Below, piece after piece: positions 1 through 5,964 of a stretch of 33,992 nt of DNA (positions are counted from its first letter, which is position 1; each line of letters opens with the position of its first letter). The stretch covers positions 1-33,992 of the forward strand of contig NZ_JAAKZX010000096.1 of NCBI RefSeq assembly GCF_011045025.1, given 5' to 3'. The stretch is from Streptomyces ureilyticus (lineage in GTDB: Bacteria; Actinomycetota; Actinomycetes; Streptomycetales; Streptomycetaceae). The translations under genes and the position numbers were made by a program. Below the pieces are notes generated by a model that was not told the origin of the DNA, ran no database searches, and saw nothing but the letters and a program-made list of their open reading frames with translations.

Positions 1-24
1 CGGGAGGACAGAGGGCGGGCGGAC

Positions 25-49
25 GCGGCGGTGAGGTCGGTCCCGCCGC
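25..49 (-). terminator. Possible terminator after arsC
   Basis: A GC-rich inverted repeat just past the arsC stop codon: GCGGCGG at 25-31 pairs with CCGCCGC at 43-49 around an 11-base loop. There is no clear U-tract, as is common for Streptomyces terminators. The repetitive GC content means the pairing could be chance. Confidence 0.35.
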
Positions 50-52
50 CGC

Positions 53-469
53 TCAGGCCGTCTTCTGCTCCGGAGCGATCTCCTCGATCAGGCCCTCGAT
101 AAGCTTCTTGATCTCGTCACGGATGGGCCGTACGGCCTCGACGCCCTGGCCCGCCGGGTCCTCGAGCTCCCAGTCCAGGTACCGCTTGCCGGGGAAGACC
201 GGGCAGGTGTCGCCGCAGCCCATGGTGATGCAGACGTCCGACTCCTTGACGGCGTCGACGGTGAGCATCTTGGGGACCTCGGCGGAGATGTCGATGCCGA
301 CCTCGCGCATGGCCTCGACGGCGGCCGGGTTGACCTGGGCGCCCGGGTTGGAACCGGCGGAGCGGACCTCGACACGGTCCCCGGCCAGGTGGGTCAGCCA
401 CGCGGCGGCCATCTGGGAACGGCCGGCGTTGTGGACACAGACGAAGAGCACGGAGGGCTTGTCGGACAT
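53..469 (-). CDS. arsC: Arsenate reductase ArsC, low-molecular-weight phosphatase fold
   Basis: Reduces arsenate to arsenite in the cytoplasm so it can be exported. The 138-residue protein has the phosphatase-type P-loop CVHNAGRS at residues 11-18, where Cys11 is the expected nucleophile. The resolving cysteines are in MGCGDTCP (Cys85, Cys89), with an EDPAG acid loop at 103-107. This is the thioredoxin- or mycothiol-coupled class, not the glutaredoxin class. The start was placed at ATG 469 because the protein then begins a few residues before the first beta strand, as usual for the family. The open frame continues upstream to 538 through a 15-base tandem repeat that would add a TRDKT-rich leader with no family counterpart. 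It is divergent from arsR and the aquaporin gene, and probably controlled from the same 120-bp region. No thioredoxin reductase (arsT) gene is visible; it could lie left of the window. Confidence 0.93.
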   Translation of the reverse strand: MSDKPSVLFVCVHNAGRSQMAAAWLTHLAGDRVEVRSAGSNPGAQVNPAAVEAMREVGIDISAEVPKMLTVDAVKESDVCITMGCGDTCPVFPGKRYLDWELEDPAGQGVEAVRPIRDEIKKLIEGLIEEIAPEQKTA

Positions 470-481
470 CAGGAGGTCTCT

Positions 482-520
482 CTTGTCTCTTGTTGTCTTG
501 TCTCTTGTTGTCTTGTCTCG
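482..520. repeat. 15-bp tandem repeat upstream of arsC
   Basis: Unit CTTGTCTCTTGTTGT occurs at 482-496 and 497-511, followed by a partial copy CTTGTCTC at 512-519. It lies in the arsC leader, between the proposed start codon and the divergent promoter region. Because the period is a multiple of three, the arsC frame stays open through it. Its low GC content stands out from the surroundings. Confidence 0.85.
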
Positions 521-541
521 CGTCGGCATCAGGCGCACCTG

Positions 542-577
542 ACATCAGCGCCAGGTGGTGTCAGTCACCGCTGATGT
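542..577. promoter_or_regulatory. Candidate ArsR operator between arsC and arsR
   Basis: A perfect 9-base inverted repeat, ACATCAGCG at 542-550 and CGCTGATGT at 569-577, separated by 18 bases. It lies 14 bases before the arsR start and about 70 bases before arsC. Position and symmetry fit an autoregulatory site controlling both directions. Assigning it to this ArsR rather than to the one at 1707-2084 is inference. Confidence 0.5.
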
Positions 578-591
578 GACAGTATCAGCCC

Positions 592-900
592 ATGATGACG
601 TCAGTCGACACTGACCTGATCCGGGTGCTGGCCGACCCGCTCAGGCTCCAGATCGTGACCCTGCTCGCCAAAGAGACGCTGTGCACCACCCACCTCGTGG
701 AAGAGACGGGTGCCCGGCAGACCAACCTCTCCAATCACCTGAGAGTGCTGCGCGAGGCCGGGGTCGTCGAGACGGAGCCCTGCGGCCGGTTCACCTACTA
801 CCGGCTCAAGCCCGACGTCATCGCTCAGCTCGCCGGCCAGTTCGCCGACCTGGCCGAGTCCGCGCGCAGCGCCGCCCAGAACAAGCGGGCCTGCCCGTGA
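592..900 (+). CDS. arsR: ArsR-family metalloregulator
   Basis: A 102-residue winged-helix repressor of the SmtB/ArsR family. It carries the family core LADPLRLQIVTLL near residues 13-25, the recognition helix region TNLSNHLRVLREAGVV at about 44-59, and the wing GRFTYYRL. It lacks the classical CVC metal site. Its cysteines are Cys31 (start of the helix-turn-helix region), Cys64 (before the wing) and Cys101 (near the C-terminus), so the thiol ligands for As(III) or Sb(III) would be arranged differently from those of the second ArsR in this island. ATG 592 or ATG 595 could be the start. It is followed without a gap by the aquaporin gene (GTGA overlap at 897-900) and is divergent from arsC, so it probably represses both until arsenite binds. 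Confidence 0.9.
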   Translation: MMTSVDTDLIRVLADPLRLQIVTLLAKETLCTTHLVEETGARQTNLSNHLRVLREAGVVETEPCGRFTYYRLKPDVIAQLAGQFADLAESARSAAQNKRACP

Positions 901-1676
901 CCGCCGCCGAGGCCGCCACGAACGCGGAGGCCGCGACGCCCGCCGCCGAACCCGGCTCCGTCGCGCCCGCACCGGGTGTCACCCCGCCCCGTAACCCTTT
1001 GGTCTCCCGGGCCGCCGCCGAACTCGTAGGCACGGCGCTGCTGGTGGCGGTCGTGGTCGGCTCCGGCATCCAAGCCACGCAACTGACCGATGACGTCGGC
1101 CTGCAACTGCTGGCCAATTCCACGGCCACCGTCTTCGGCCTCGGCATCCTGATCCTCTTGCTCGGCCCGGTCTCCGGCGCGCACTTCAACCCGGTGGTCA
1201 CGCTGGCCGAGTGGTGGACGGCCCGACGCGGCGGCGCCGGTGTCACGCTGCGCGAGGCGGCTGTGTACGTACCCGCGCAGATCACCGGCGCGGTCGCGGG
1301 GGCGATCCTGGCGGACGCGATGTTCGGCGAGCCGCTGGTGAAGTGGTCCACGCACGACCGCTCGGCGGGTCACCTGCTGCTGGGCGAGGTCGTCGCCACG
1401 GCCGGTCTGATCCTGCTGATCTTCGGCCTGGCCCGCGCCGGCCGGCTCCAGTTCGCACCCGTGGCCGTCGCCTCCTACATCGGCGCCGCGTACTGGTTCA
1501 CCTCGTCGACGTCCTTCGCCAACCCGGCCGTGACGATCGGCCGCGCCTTCACCGACACCTTCGCGGGCATCGCTCCCGGCTCGGTCGCGGGGTTCATCGG
1601 CATGCAGGTCATCGGGGCGGTGGCCGGGCTGGCGCTGGTGGCGCTCATCTTCATGCCCGGACGAGCGGCTGAATGA
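897..1676 (+). CDS. aqpS: Aquaglyceroporin-type arsenite channel (MIP family)
   Basis: A 259-residue MIP-family channel. The two half-helix signatures are visible as NPV in HFNPVVT (residues 98-100) and NPA in FANPAVTIGR (209-211, with the selectivity-filter type Arg216). Six hydrophobic spans surround them. The first NPA box being NPV is a known type of variation in arsenic-linked channels. The start is GTG 897, overlapping the arsR stop as GTGA, which implies translational coupling. The first 35 residues are Ala/Pro/Glu-rich and outside the membrane. In Sinorhizobium meliloti AqpS, a channel in an ars operon moves arsenite out after ArsC reduces arsenate, and the arrangement here (arsC divergent from arsR-channel) matches that logic. 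The symbol is given by analogy of context. Confidence 0.85.
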   Translation: MTAAEAATNAEAATPAAEPGSVAPAPGVTPPRNPLVSRAAAELVGTALLVAVVVGSGIQATQLTDDVGLQLLANSTATVFGLGILILLLGPVSGAHFNPVVTLAEWWTARRGGAGVTLREAAVYVPAQITGAVAGAILADAMFGEPLVKWSTHDRSAGHLLLGEVVATAGLILLIFGLARAGRLQFAPVAVASYIGAAYWFTSSTSFANPAVTIGRAFTDTFAGIAPGSVAGFIGMQVIGAVAGLALVALIFMPGRAAE

Positions 1677-1706
1677 GCCGCAGAACGCGCGGCGGGTCGG
1701 GTCGGG

Positions 1707-2084
1707 TCAGGCCACGGGGGTGGCCGCGGTCAGCATCTGCCCCATCGCGGCCATCACCGACGGCTCCACCCGGTAGTACACCCAGGTGCCGCGCCGCTCG
1801 GAGGTGAGCAATCCAGCCTCCTTGAGCTTCTTCAGGTGATGGGACACGGTCGGCTGAGAAACGCCGACGTCGGAGATGTCGCATACGCACGCCTCGCCAC
1901 CCTCATGCGAGGCGACGAGGGAGAACAGCCGCAGGCGGACGGGGTCACCGAGCGCCTTGAACATCGCGGCGGTCCGCTCGGCTTCCTCGGCCGTCAGCGG
2001 CCGCTCGGTGAGCGGAGGGCAACACGGCACGACGCCCTCGGCGACTTGGGGTTCCACGAGCGGTAGCGCCTCGATGTTCGACAT
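1707..2084 (-). CDS. arsR: Second ArsR regulator, CxC type
   Basis: A 125-residue ArsR-family repressor with the helix-turn-helix region GVSQPTVSHHLKKLKEAGLL at about 74-93. It has the classical As(III)-binding pair Cys66-Val-Cys68 in EACVCDIS, the equivalent of the ELCVCDL motif of E. coli ArsR. An additional Cys21-Cys22 pair sits in an N-terminal extension. The start is taken as ATG 2084, because the family-like core then follows a short tail; the frame is open further upstream to 2144. It converges on the aquaporin gene and diverges from the flavoprotein gene at 2316. The sequence shared by both promoters (2087-2109 and 2239-2262) suggests that it regulates itself and the flavoprotein-arsI pair. 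Confidence 0.92.
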   Translation of the reverse strand: MSNIEALPLVEPQVAEGVVPCCPPLTERPLTAEEAERTAAMFKALGDPVRLRLFSLVASHEGGEACVCDISDVGVSQPTVSHHLKKLKEAGLLTSERRGTWVYYRVEPSVMAAMGQMLTAATPVA

Positions 2085-2086
2085 AC

Positions 2087-2109
2087 GTCTATGTTGACAT
2101 ACGTCGAAC
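2087..2109. promoter_or_regulatory. Candidate ArsR site A, at the second arsR start
   Basis: Immediately upstream of the regulator start codon (2084). It contains GTCTATGTTGAC at 2087-2098 followed by GTCGAAC at 2103-2109. The 12-base block is repeated exactly at 2239-2250 before the flavoprotein gene, again followed by TCGAA. Also visible here is the inner symmetry TATGTTGACATA (2090-2101). Confidence 0.55.
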
Positions 2110-2226
2110 CAGGGCGGGCCTCTTGGGGCGCGGGGCTGTATCAATGTGCGGCTCAGCCGCGCGGGTGCGACCGGCCGCGGCGAATCCGCACTTTCGATCC
2201 AGTGTTCCAGCGGCGCGTGGCGCCTG

Positions 2227-2262
2227 GTTTCGATAACTGTCTATGTTGACGCTCATCGAAAC
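2227..2262. promoter_or_regulatory. Candidate ArsR site B, upstream of the flavoprotein
   Basis: A perfect 8-base inverted repeat, GTTTCGAT at 2227-2234 and ATCGAAAC at 2255-2262. It encloses the 12-base block GTCTATGTTGAC (2239-2250) shared with the site at the divergent arsR start. It lies 54 bases before the GTG start of the flavoprotein gene. The shared block and symmetry make it the best operator candidate for the CxC-type ArsR. Confidence 0.6.
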
Positions 2263-2293
2263 AGGTGCCATGCTGGGACTCGAGAGATCGACA

Positions 2294-2307
2294 CCTATCG
2301 AAATAGG
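2294..2307. promoter_or_regulatory. Small palindrome overlapping the flavoprotein RBS
   Basis: CCTAT at 2294-2298 and ATAGG at 2303-2307 flank CGAA, and the last bases merge into the ribosome-binding site GGGGA (2306-2310). ATCGAAA at 2297-2303 repeats the half-site seen at 2255-2261, so a repressor bound here could block translation start or elongation. Confidence 0.35.
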
Positions 2308-2315
2308 GGAACCCC

Positions 2316-3701
2316 GTGCCTGCGCCCACCAGCAACGCGCCCCGCCCCGACCACCTCCCCGTCGTGGTCATCGGCGCCGGCCCCATCGGCCTGGCCGCCG
2401 CCGCCCACCTCGTCGAGCGCGGCATCGAACCCCTCGTCCTGGAAGCCGGCCCCGCCGCGGGCAGTGCCGTACGGGAGTGGTCGCACGTGCGGCTGTTCTC
2501 GACCTGGGGCGAGCTCGTCGACCCGGCGGCCGAGAAGCTGCTCGCCCCCACCGGCTGGGTCCGCCCCGACACCTCGGCCTACCCGACCGGCGGCGACTGG
2601 GGTGAGCGCTATCTCCAGCCGCTCGCCGACATCCTGGGCGACAGGATCTGTTACGGCGCCACGGTGACCGGCGTCGCCCGGGCCGGCCGGGACCGGATCG
2701 TCGACGCGGGCCGCGACGAGCAGCCGTACACGGTGCATGTCCGGTTCGCCGACGGCGCCGAGGAACGGCTCACCGCACGCGCAGTCATCGACGCCTCCGG
2801 CACCTGGTCGGTCCCGGGCCCCGCCGGCGCGAACGGCCTGCCCGCCCTCGGCGAGAAGACGGCCGCCGACCGCATCTCGTACCGAGTCCCGGACCTCAAC
2901 GACCCATCCGTACGCGCCCGTTACGCGGGCAGGCGCACGGCTGTCGTCGGCTCCGGCGCCTCTGCCTTCACCGCCCTCGCACTCCTCGCAGACCTGGCCG
3001 GCGAGGAGGAGGGGACGCACGCGGTGTGGATCCTGCGACGGGGCCTCAGCGCGAGCACGTACGGCGGCGGCGAGGCCGACGAACTCCCCGCTCGCGGCGC
3101 CCTCGGCCTGCGCGCCAAGGCGGCGGTCGAGGCCGGCCACGCGAGCGCGGTCACGGGATTCCGTACGCAGGCGGTGGAGCGGGAGGGCGACCGGCTCGTC
3201 CTCGTCGCCGAGGACGGCCGCCGGCTCGACCCGGTCGACGAGGTGATCGTCCTGACCGGCTTCCGCCCGGACCTCTCCTTCCTCTCCGAGGTCCGCCTCG
3301 GCCTCGACGAACGCCTCCAGGCCCCGACCGCGCTCGCCCCGCTGATCGACCCGAACGTCCACTCCTGCGGCACGGTCTACCCGCACGGCGTGCGCGAGCT
3401 CTCCCACCCGGACCAGGGCGTCTATTTGGTCGGGATGAAGTCGTACGGCCGTGCCCCCACGTTTCTCGCGATGACCGGCTACGAGCAGGTCCGCTCCGTC
3501 GCGGCGGCGATCGCCGGCGACCAGGAGGCCGCCGAACGCGTCGAACTCACCCTCCCCGAGACCGGCGTCTGCGGCGGTGCGGGCCTCTTCGACGAGCCGG
3601 AGAACGCCGAGCAGTCCGGGGGTGGCTGCTGCGCACCGGCCCCCACCACCCTCCAGATCGGCCTGGGCGCCCCGGCGGCCACTGCCTCCGGCGGCTGCTG
3701 A
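2316..3701 (+). CDS. arsO: ArsO-like FAD/NADPH monooxygenase with cysteine-rich tail
   Basis: A 461-residue flavoprotein of the flavin-containing monooxygenase/thioredoxin-reductase-like fold. An FAD-binding VVIGAGPIGLAAA lies at residues 17-29 and a second dinucleotide motif VVGSGASAF near residue 210 for NADPH. Flavoproteins of this type (ArsO) occur in Streptomyces arsenic clusters; the substrate is not settled, with an organoarsenical or a sulfur compound possible. The start is GTG 2316, five bases after GGGGA. The last 45 residues are unusual: Cys419, the pair Cys438-Cys439 after three glycines, and a terminal Gly-Gly-Cys461, a pattern suited to thiol-arsenic binding. arsI follows after 28 bases with a strong Shine-Dalgarno sequence, so the two are probably one operon. 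The symbol is a context-based guess. Confidence 0.7.
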   Translation: MPAPTSNAPRPDHLPVVVIGAGPIGLAAAAHLVERGIEPLVLEAGPAAGSAVREWSHVRLFSTWGELVDPAAEKLLAPTGWVRPDTSAYPTGGDWGERYLQPLADILGDRICYGATVTGVARAGRDRIVDAGRDEQPYTVHVRFADGAEERLTARAVIDASGTWSVPGPAGANGLPALGEKTAADRISYRVPDLNDPSVRARYAGRRTAVVGSGASAFTALALLADLAGEEEGTHAVWILRRGLSASTYGGGEADELPARGALGLRAKAAVEAGHASAVTGFRTQAVEREGDRLVLVAEDGRRLDPVDEVIVLTGFRPDLSFLSEVRLGLDERLQAPTALAPLIDPNVHSCGTVYPHGVRELSHPDQGVYLVGMKSYGRAPTFLAMTGYEQVRSVAAAIAGDQEAAERVELTLPETGVCGGAGLFDEPENAEQSGGGCCAPAPTTLQIGLGAPAATASGGC

Positions 3702-3729
3702 AACCCCGTACCACTCAAGGAGGTTCGCC

Positions 3730-4131
3730 ATGTCCCGCGTACAACTTGCCCTCCGCGTACCGGACCTCGCCGAATCCGTCGCCTTCTACACGCGGCTCTT
3801 CGGCACCGAGCCCGCCAAACTCCGCGACGGCTACGCCAACTTCGCCATCGCCGAGCCCCCGCTCAAGCTCGTCCTGATCGAAGGCGCCGCGGGCGAGGCG
3901 ACCCGCATCGACCACCTGGGCGTCGAGGTCGACACCACCGAGGCGGTCCATGCCGCCACCGCCCGCCTGAGCGAGGCGGGCCTGGCCACCGACGAGGAGA
4001 ACGACACCACCTGCTGCTACGCCCTCCAGGACAAGGTCTGGGTCCACGGCCCCGGTCAGGAACCCTGGGAGGTGTACGTCGTCAAGGCGGACGCCGGCTC
4101 CCTGGCCAGGCAGGTCAGGGACCGGCCTTGA
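3730..4131 (+). CDS. arsI: ArsI/CadI-family C-As lyase (VOC dioxygenase)
   Basis: A 133-residue vicinal-oxygen-chelate protein. ArsI is a non-heme iron dioxygenase that cleaves the carbon-arsenic bond of trivalent methyl- and aryl-arsenicals. The residues known to matter in ArsI are all visible: presumed Fe(II) ligands Gln5, His62 and Glu114, and the vicinal cysteine pair Cys95-Cys96 (in TTCCYALQDKVWV) that captures the trivalent arsenical. The start at ATG 3730 follows an almost perfect AAGGAGG (3719-3725). It lies 28 bases after the flavoprotein, so co-expression is likely. No arsM methyltransferase is visible, so the substrate would come from neighbours or from a gene outside the window. 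The related CadI/glyoxalase group is the alternative name, but the CC pair favours ArsI. Confidence 0.85.
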   Translation: MSRVQLALRVPDLAESVAFYTRLFGTEPAKLRDGYANFAIAEPPLKLVLIEGAAGEATRIDHLGVEVDTTEAVHAATARLSEAGLATDEENDTTCCYALQDKVWVHGPGQEPWEVYVVKADAGSLARQVRDRP

Positions 4132-4149
4132 GCGTCTTCATCGTCAGAG

Positions 4150-4563
4150 TCAGGTCTTGATCACCGTTACGCGTGCACCGCACAGGGACGTGAGGTCCTG
4201 GGGGTCGGAGCTGAGGATCGTGACGGGGCCCGGGGCGGCGAGGGCGGTCGCGCTGAGCATGGCGTCGATGGCGGACTTGTGGCCGTGCAGGCCGGCGTCG
4301 GCGAGGAGGGCGGCGGCGTGGCGGGCGATCGGCTCGGTGACCGGTTCGACGACGAGGCGGGACAGCGTCCACTCCAGGGCCGGCCGGTTGATCCGAGGGT
4401 GCACCACCTCGACCAGCGTGGCCGCGGACGTGATCACTCGTAGGTCGTCGGCGCGTGCGAGGGCGAGCCAGCCGGTGACTGTGCGATCGCGTAGCACGGC
4501 CTTGGCCAAGCCCTCGCTGTCGAGGACGAGGGTGCCGCCGGGAACGGCGGGGGACCGGGTCAC
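4150..4563 (-). CDS. vapC: PIN-domain toxin, VapC-like ribonuclease
   Basis: A 137-residue PIN domain. The acidic residues expected to bind Mg2+ are Asp15 (LVLDSEG), Glu52 (TLVEVVHP), Asp100 (KSAIDAML) and Asp120 (LSSDPQDL), spaced as in VapC toxins that cleave tRNA or rRNA. The start is GTG 4563, overlapping the antitoxin stop as GTGA. Translation coupled to the antitoxin immediately upstream is typical of type II toxin-antitoxin modules. It converges on arsI with 18 bases between the stops. The RNA target cannot be read from the sequence. Confidence 0.82.
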   Translation of the reverse strand: MTRSPAVPGGTLVLDSEGLAKAVLRDRTVTGWLALARADDLRVITSAATLVEVVHPRINRPALEWTLSRLVVEPVTEPIARHAAALLADAGLHGHKSAIDAMLSATALAAPGPVTILSSDPQDLTSLCGARVTVIKT

Positions 4564-4823
4564 GCGGCGTTCGCCCCACCTTGTGACTGCTGCCGTCGGG
4601 CCTGGTGGAGCTGGTCACGCAGGGCCTGGACCTCTTCGTCCGAGATGGGTCCGTGCTCGGCCTCGGCGACCTGGATGAGTTCGTTGAGGTTGTCGCGTTC
4701 GATCTGGCGGGCGACGGCGGCGGCAACGTAGGCGGACATGCCGGAGGGCCCGCCGCGGGCCTTGGCGGCTTCGGCGATGTCGCGCGGCATGGTGATCGAG
4801 TACTTCCCGGTAGGCTCGCTCAT
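4560..4823 (-). CDS. Ribbon-helix-helix type antitoxin
   Basis: An 87-residue protein that begins with the short strand KYSITMPRDIAEAAKARG, as in MetJ/Arc (CopG/RelB-like) ribbon-helix-helix antitoxins. An alpha-helical, acidic second half (residues 45-80) would wrap the toxin. The last codons overlap the PIN toxin start. The ATG at 4823 lies only 10 bases downstream of the LacI-type regulator stop codon (last base 4834), so the pair may be co-transcribed with that regulator as well as from its own promoter. Autoregulation through the N-terminal domain would be expected; no operator could be picked out with confidence because its promoter would lie inside the regulator gene. Confidence 0.75.
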   Translation of the reverse strand: MSEPTGKYSITMPRDIAEAAKARGGPSGMSAYVAAAVARQIERDNLNELIQVAEAEHGPISDEEVQALRDQLHQARRQQSQGGANAA

Positions 4824-4833
4824 GCCACCAATC

Positions 4834-5898
4834 CTACCCCTTATCCTCCCGCTCGGTCGTGTCGTTGCCGCCCGTCGACTCCCGTACCACCACGGAGAAG
4901 CGGCTCACGAACTCCTCGCGGTCCGCCTCGGGTTCACCGGGCTCCGTCTGCTCGATCCGTCCGGCCAGCAGCTCGACCGCTCGCCGCGCCATCGTGTCGT
5001 GGTCCGGATCGATGGTGGACAGCGAGGGGACGAGGAACTCGCTCTCCTCGACGTTGTCGAAGCCGATCACCTTCACCTGCTCCGGCACCCGCACCCCGGC
5101 GTCGGCCAAGCCGCGTAGTACGCCCATGGCCACGGTGTCCGTCACGCAGAACACGCCGTCGAAGTCGAGCCCACTCCGCACCATCTCTCGCGCACACAGC
5201 GCACCCGCGCGCATCGTGAGCGTCTCCAGGCTCTGCACGAGGCCGGGGTCGGCGGGCAGGCCGGCGCTCCGCAGCGCCTGCTGATAGCCCGTGAAGCGGA
5301 GGCTGGACACATCGACTTCCTCTTCCCCCGAGTCTCCCCCCGGTCCCCGGACGATCGCGATACGGCGGCACCCCCGCTCGATCAGGTGGCGGGTGGCCGC
5401 CTCCGACGCGTCGATGTTGGGCATGGCCACGTGGTCGACGGGACCGCCGAAGATCCGCTCGCCCAGGATGACCACCGGGTGGTCCACCTTGAGCAGTTCG
5501 ACATCGGCCGGACCCATGCCCACCGTGCTGAGAATGAGCCCGTCGTAGAGCCGGTTGCGCGACAGGGACAGCGCGTCCAGTTCGTTCTCTCTCGAGGCGC
5601 CGGTCTGCTCGATGCACACCCGCAGGCTGTACCGCTCGGCGGCGGCGATGATGGCGGCGGCCAGCCGACCGTAGTAGGGGCTGTTCACCTCGGGGACGGC
5701 GAGACCGACCGTGCCGGTGCGGCCCTTGCGCAGATTGCGGGCCGCGACGTTGACGCGGTAGTCGAGCCGGGCCATCGCGGCGAGGACCTTCTCCCGCGTC
5801 GCCTTGCGCACGTTGGGATGGTCGTTGATGACGTTGGAGACGGTCATCGCCGAGACTCCGGCCGCCTTCGCCACGTCCTGAATCGTTGCCACACTCAC
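4834..5898 (-). CDS. LacI-family repressor, likely for arabinose oligomers
   Basis: A 354-residue LacI/GalR regulator. The N-terminal helix-turn-helix is TIQDVAKAAGVSAMTVSNVI (residues 5-24), followed by the hinge region ending near residue 60 and a periplasmic-binding-protein-like effector domain (about 62-335). The start is GTG 5898; a second GTG two codons later is possible. It lies 66 bases downstream of the GH51 arabinofuranosidase gene on the same strand, so it most likely senses an arabinose-derived ligand and represses that gene. The palindrome at 7517-7536 with central CG is the expected kind of operator. The effector is inferred from the neighbour only. Confidence 0.88.
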   Translation of the reverse strand: MSVATIQDVAKAAGVSAMTVSNVINDHPNVRKATREKVLAAMARLDYRVNVAARNLRKGRTGTVGLAVPEVNSPYYGRLAAAIIAAAERYSLRVCIEQTGASRENELDALSLSRNRLYDGLILSTVGMGPADVELLKVDHPVVILGERIFGGPVDHVAMPNIDASEAATRHLIERGCRRIAIVRGPGGDSGEEEVDVSSLRFTGYQQALRSAGLPADPGLVQSLETLTMRAGALCAREMVRSGLDFDGVFCVTDTVAMGVLRGLADAGVRVPEQVKVIGFDNVEESEFLVPSLSTIDPDHDTMARRAVELLAGRIEQTEPGEPEADREEFVSRFSVVVRESTGGNDTTEREDKG

Positions 5899-5964
5899 CC
5901 CAGGTCTGCGGTACTCGCCACCACCGGGCCCATTACACCGCAGACCTGGTGCCCACAGCCGGGG

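Noticed and set aside
482..557. CRISPR-like repeats near arsC
   Set aside because: The 15-base units are contiguous with no unique spacers, so this is a simple tandem repeat.
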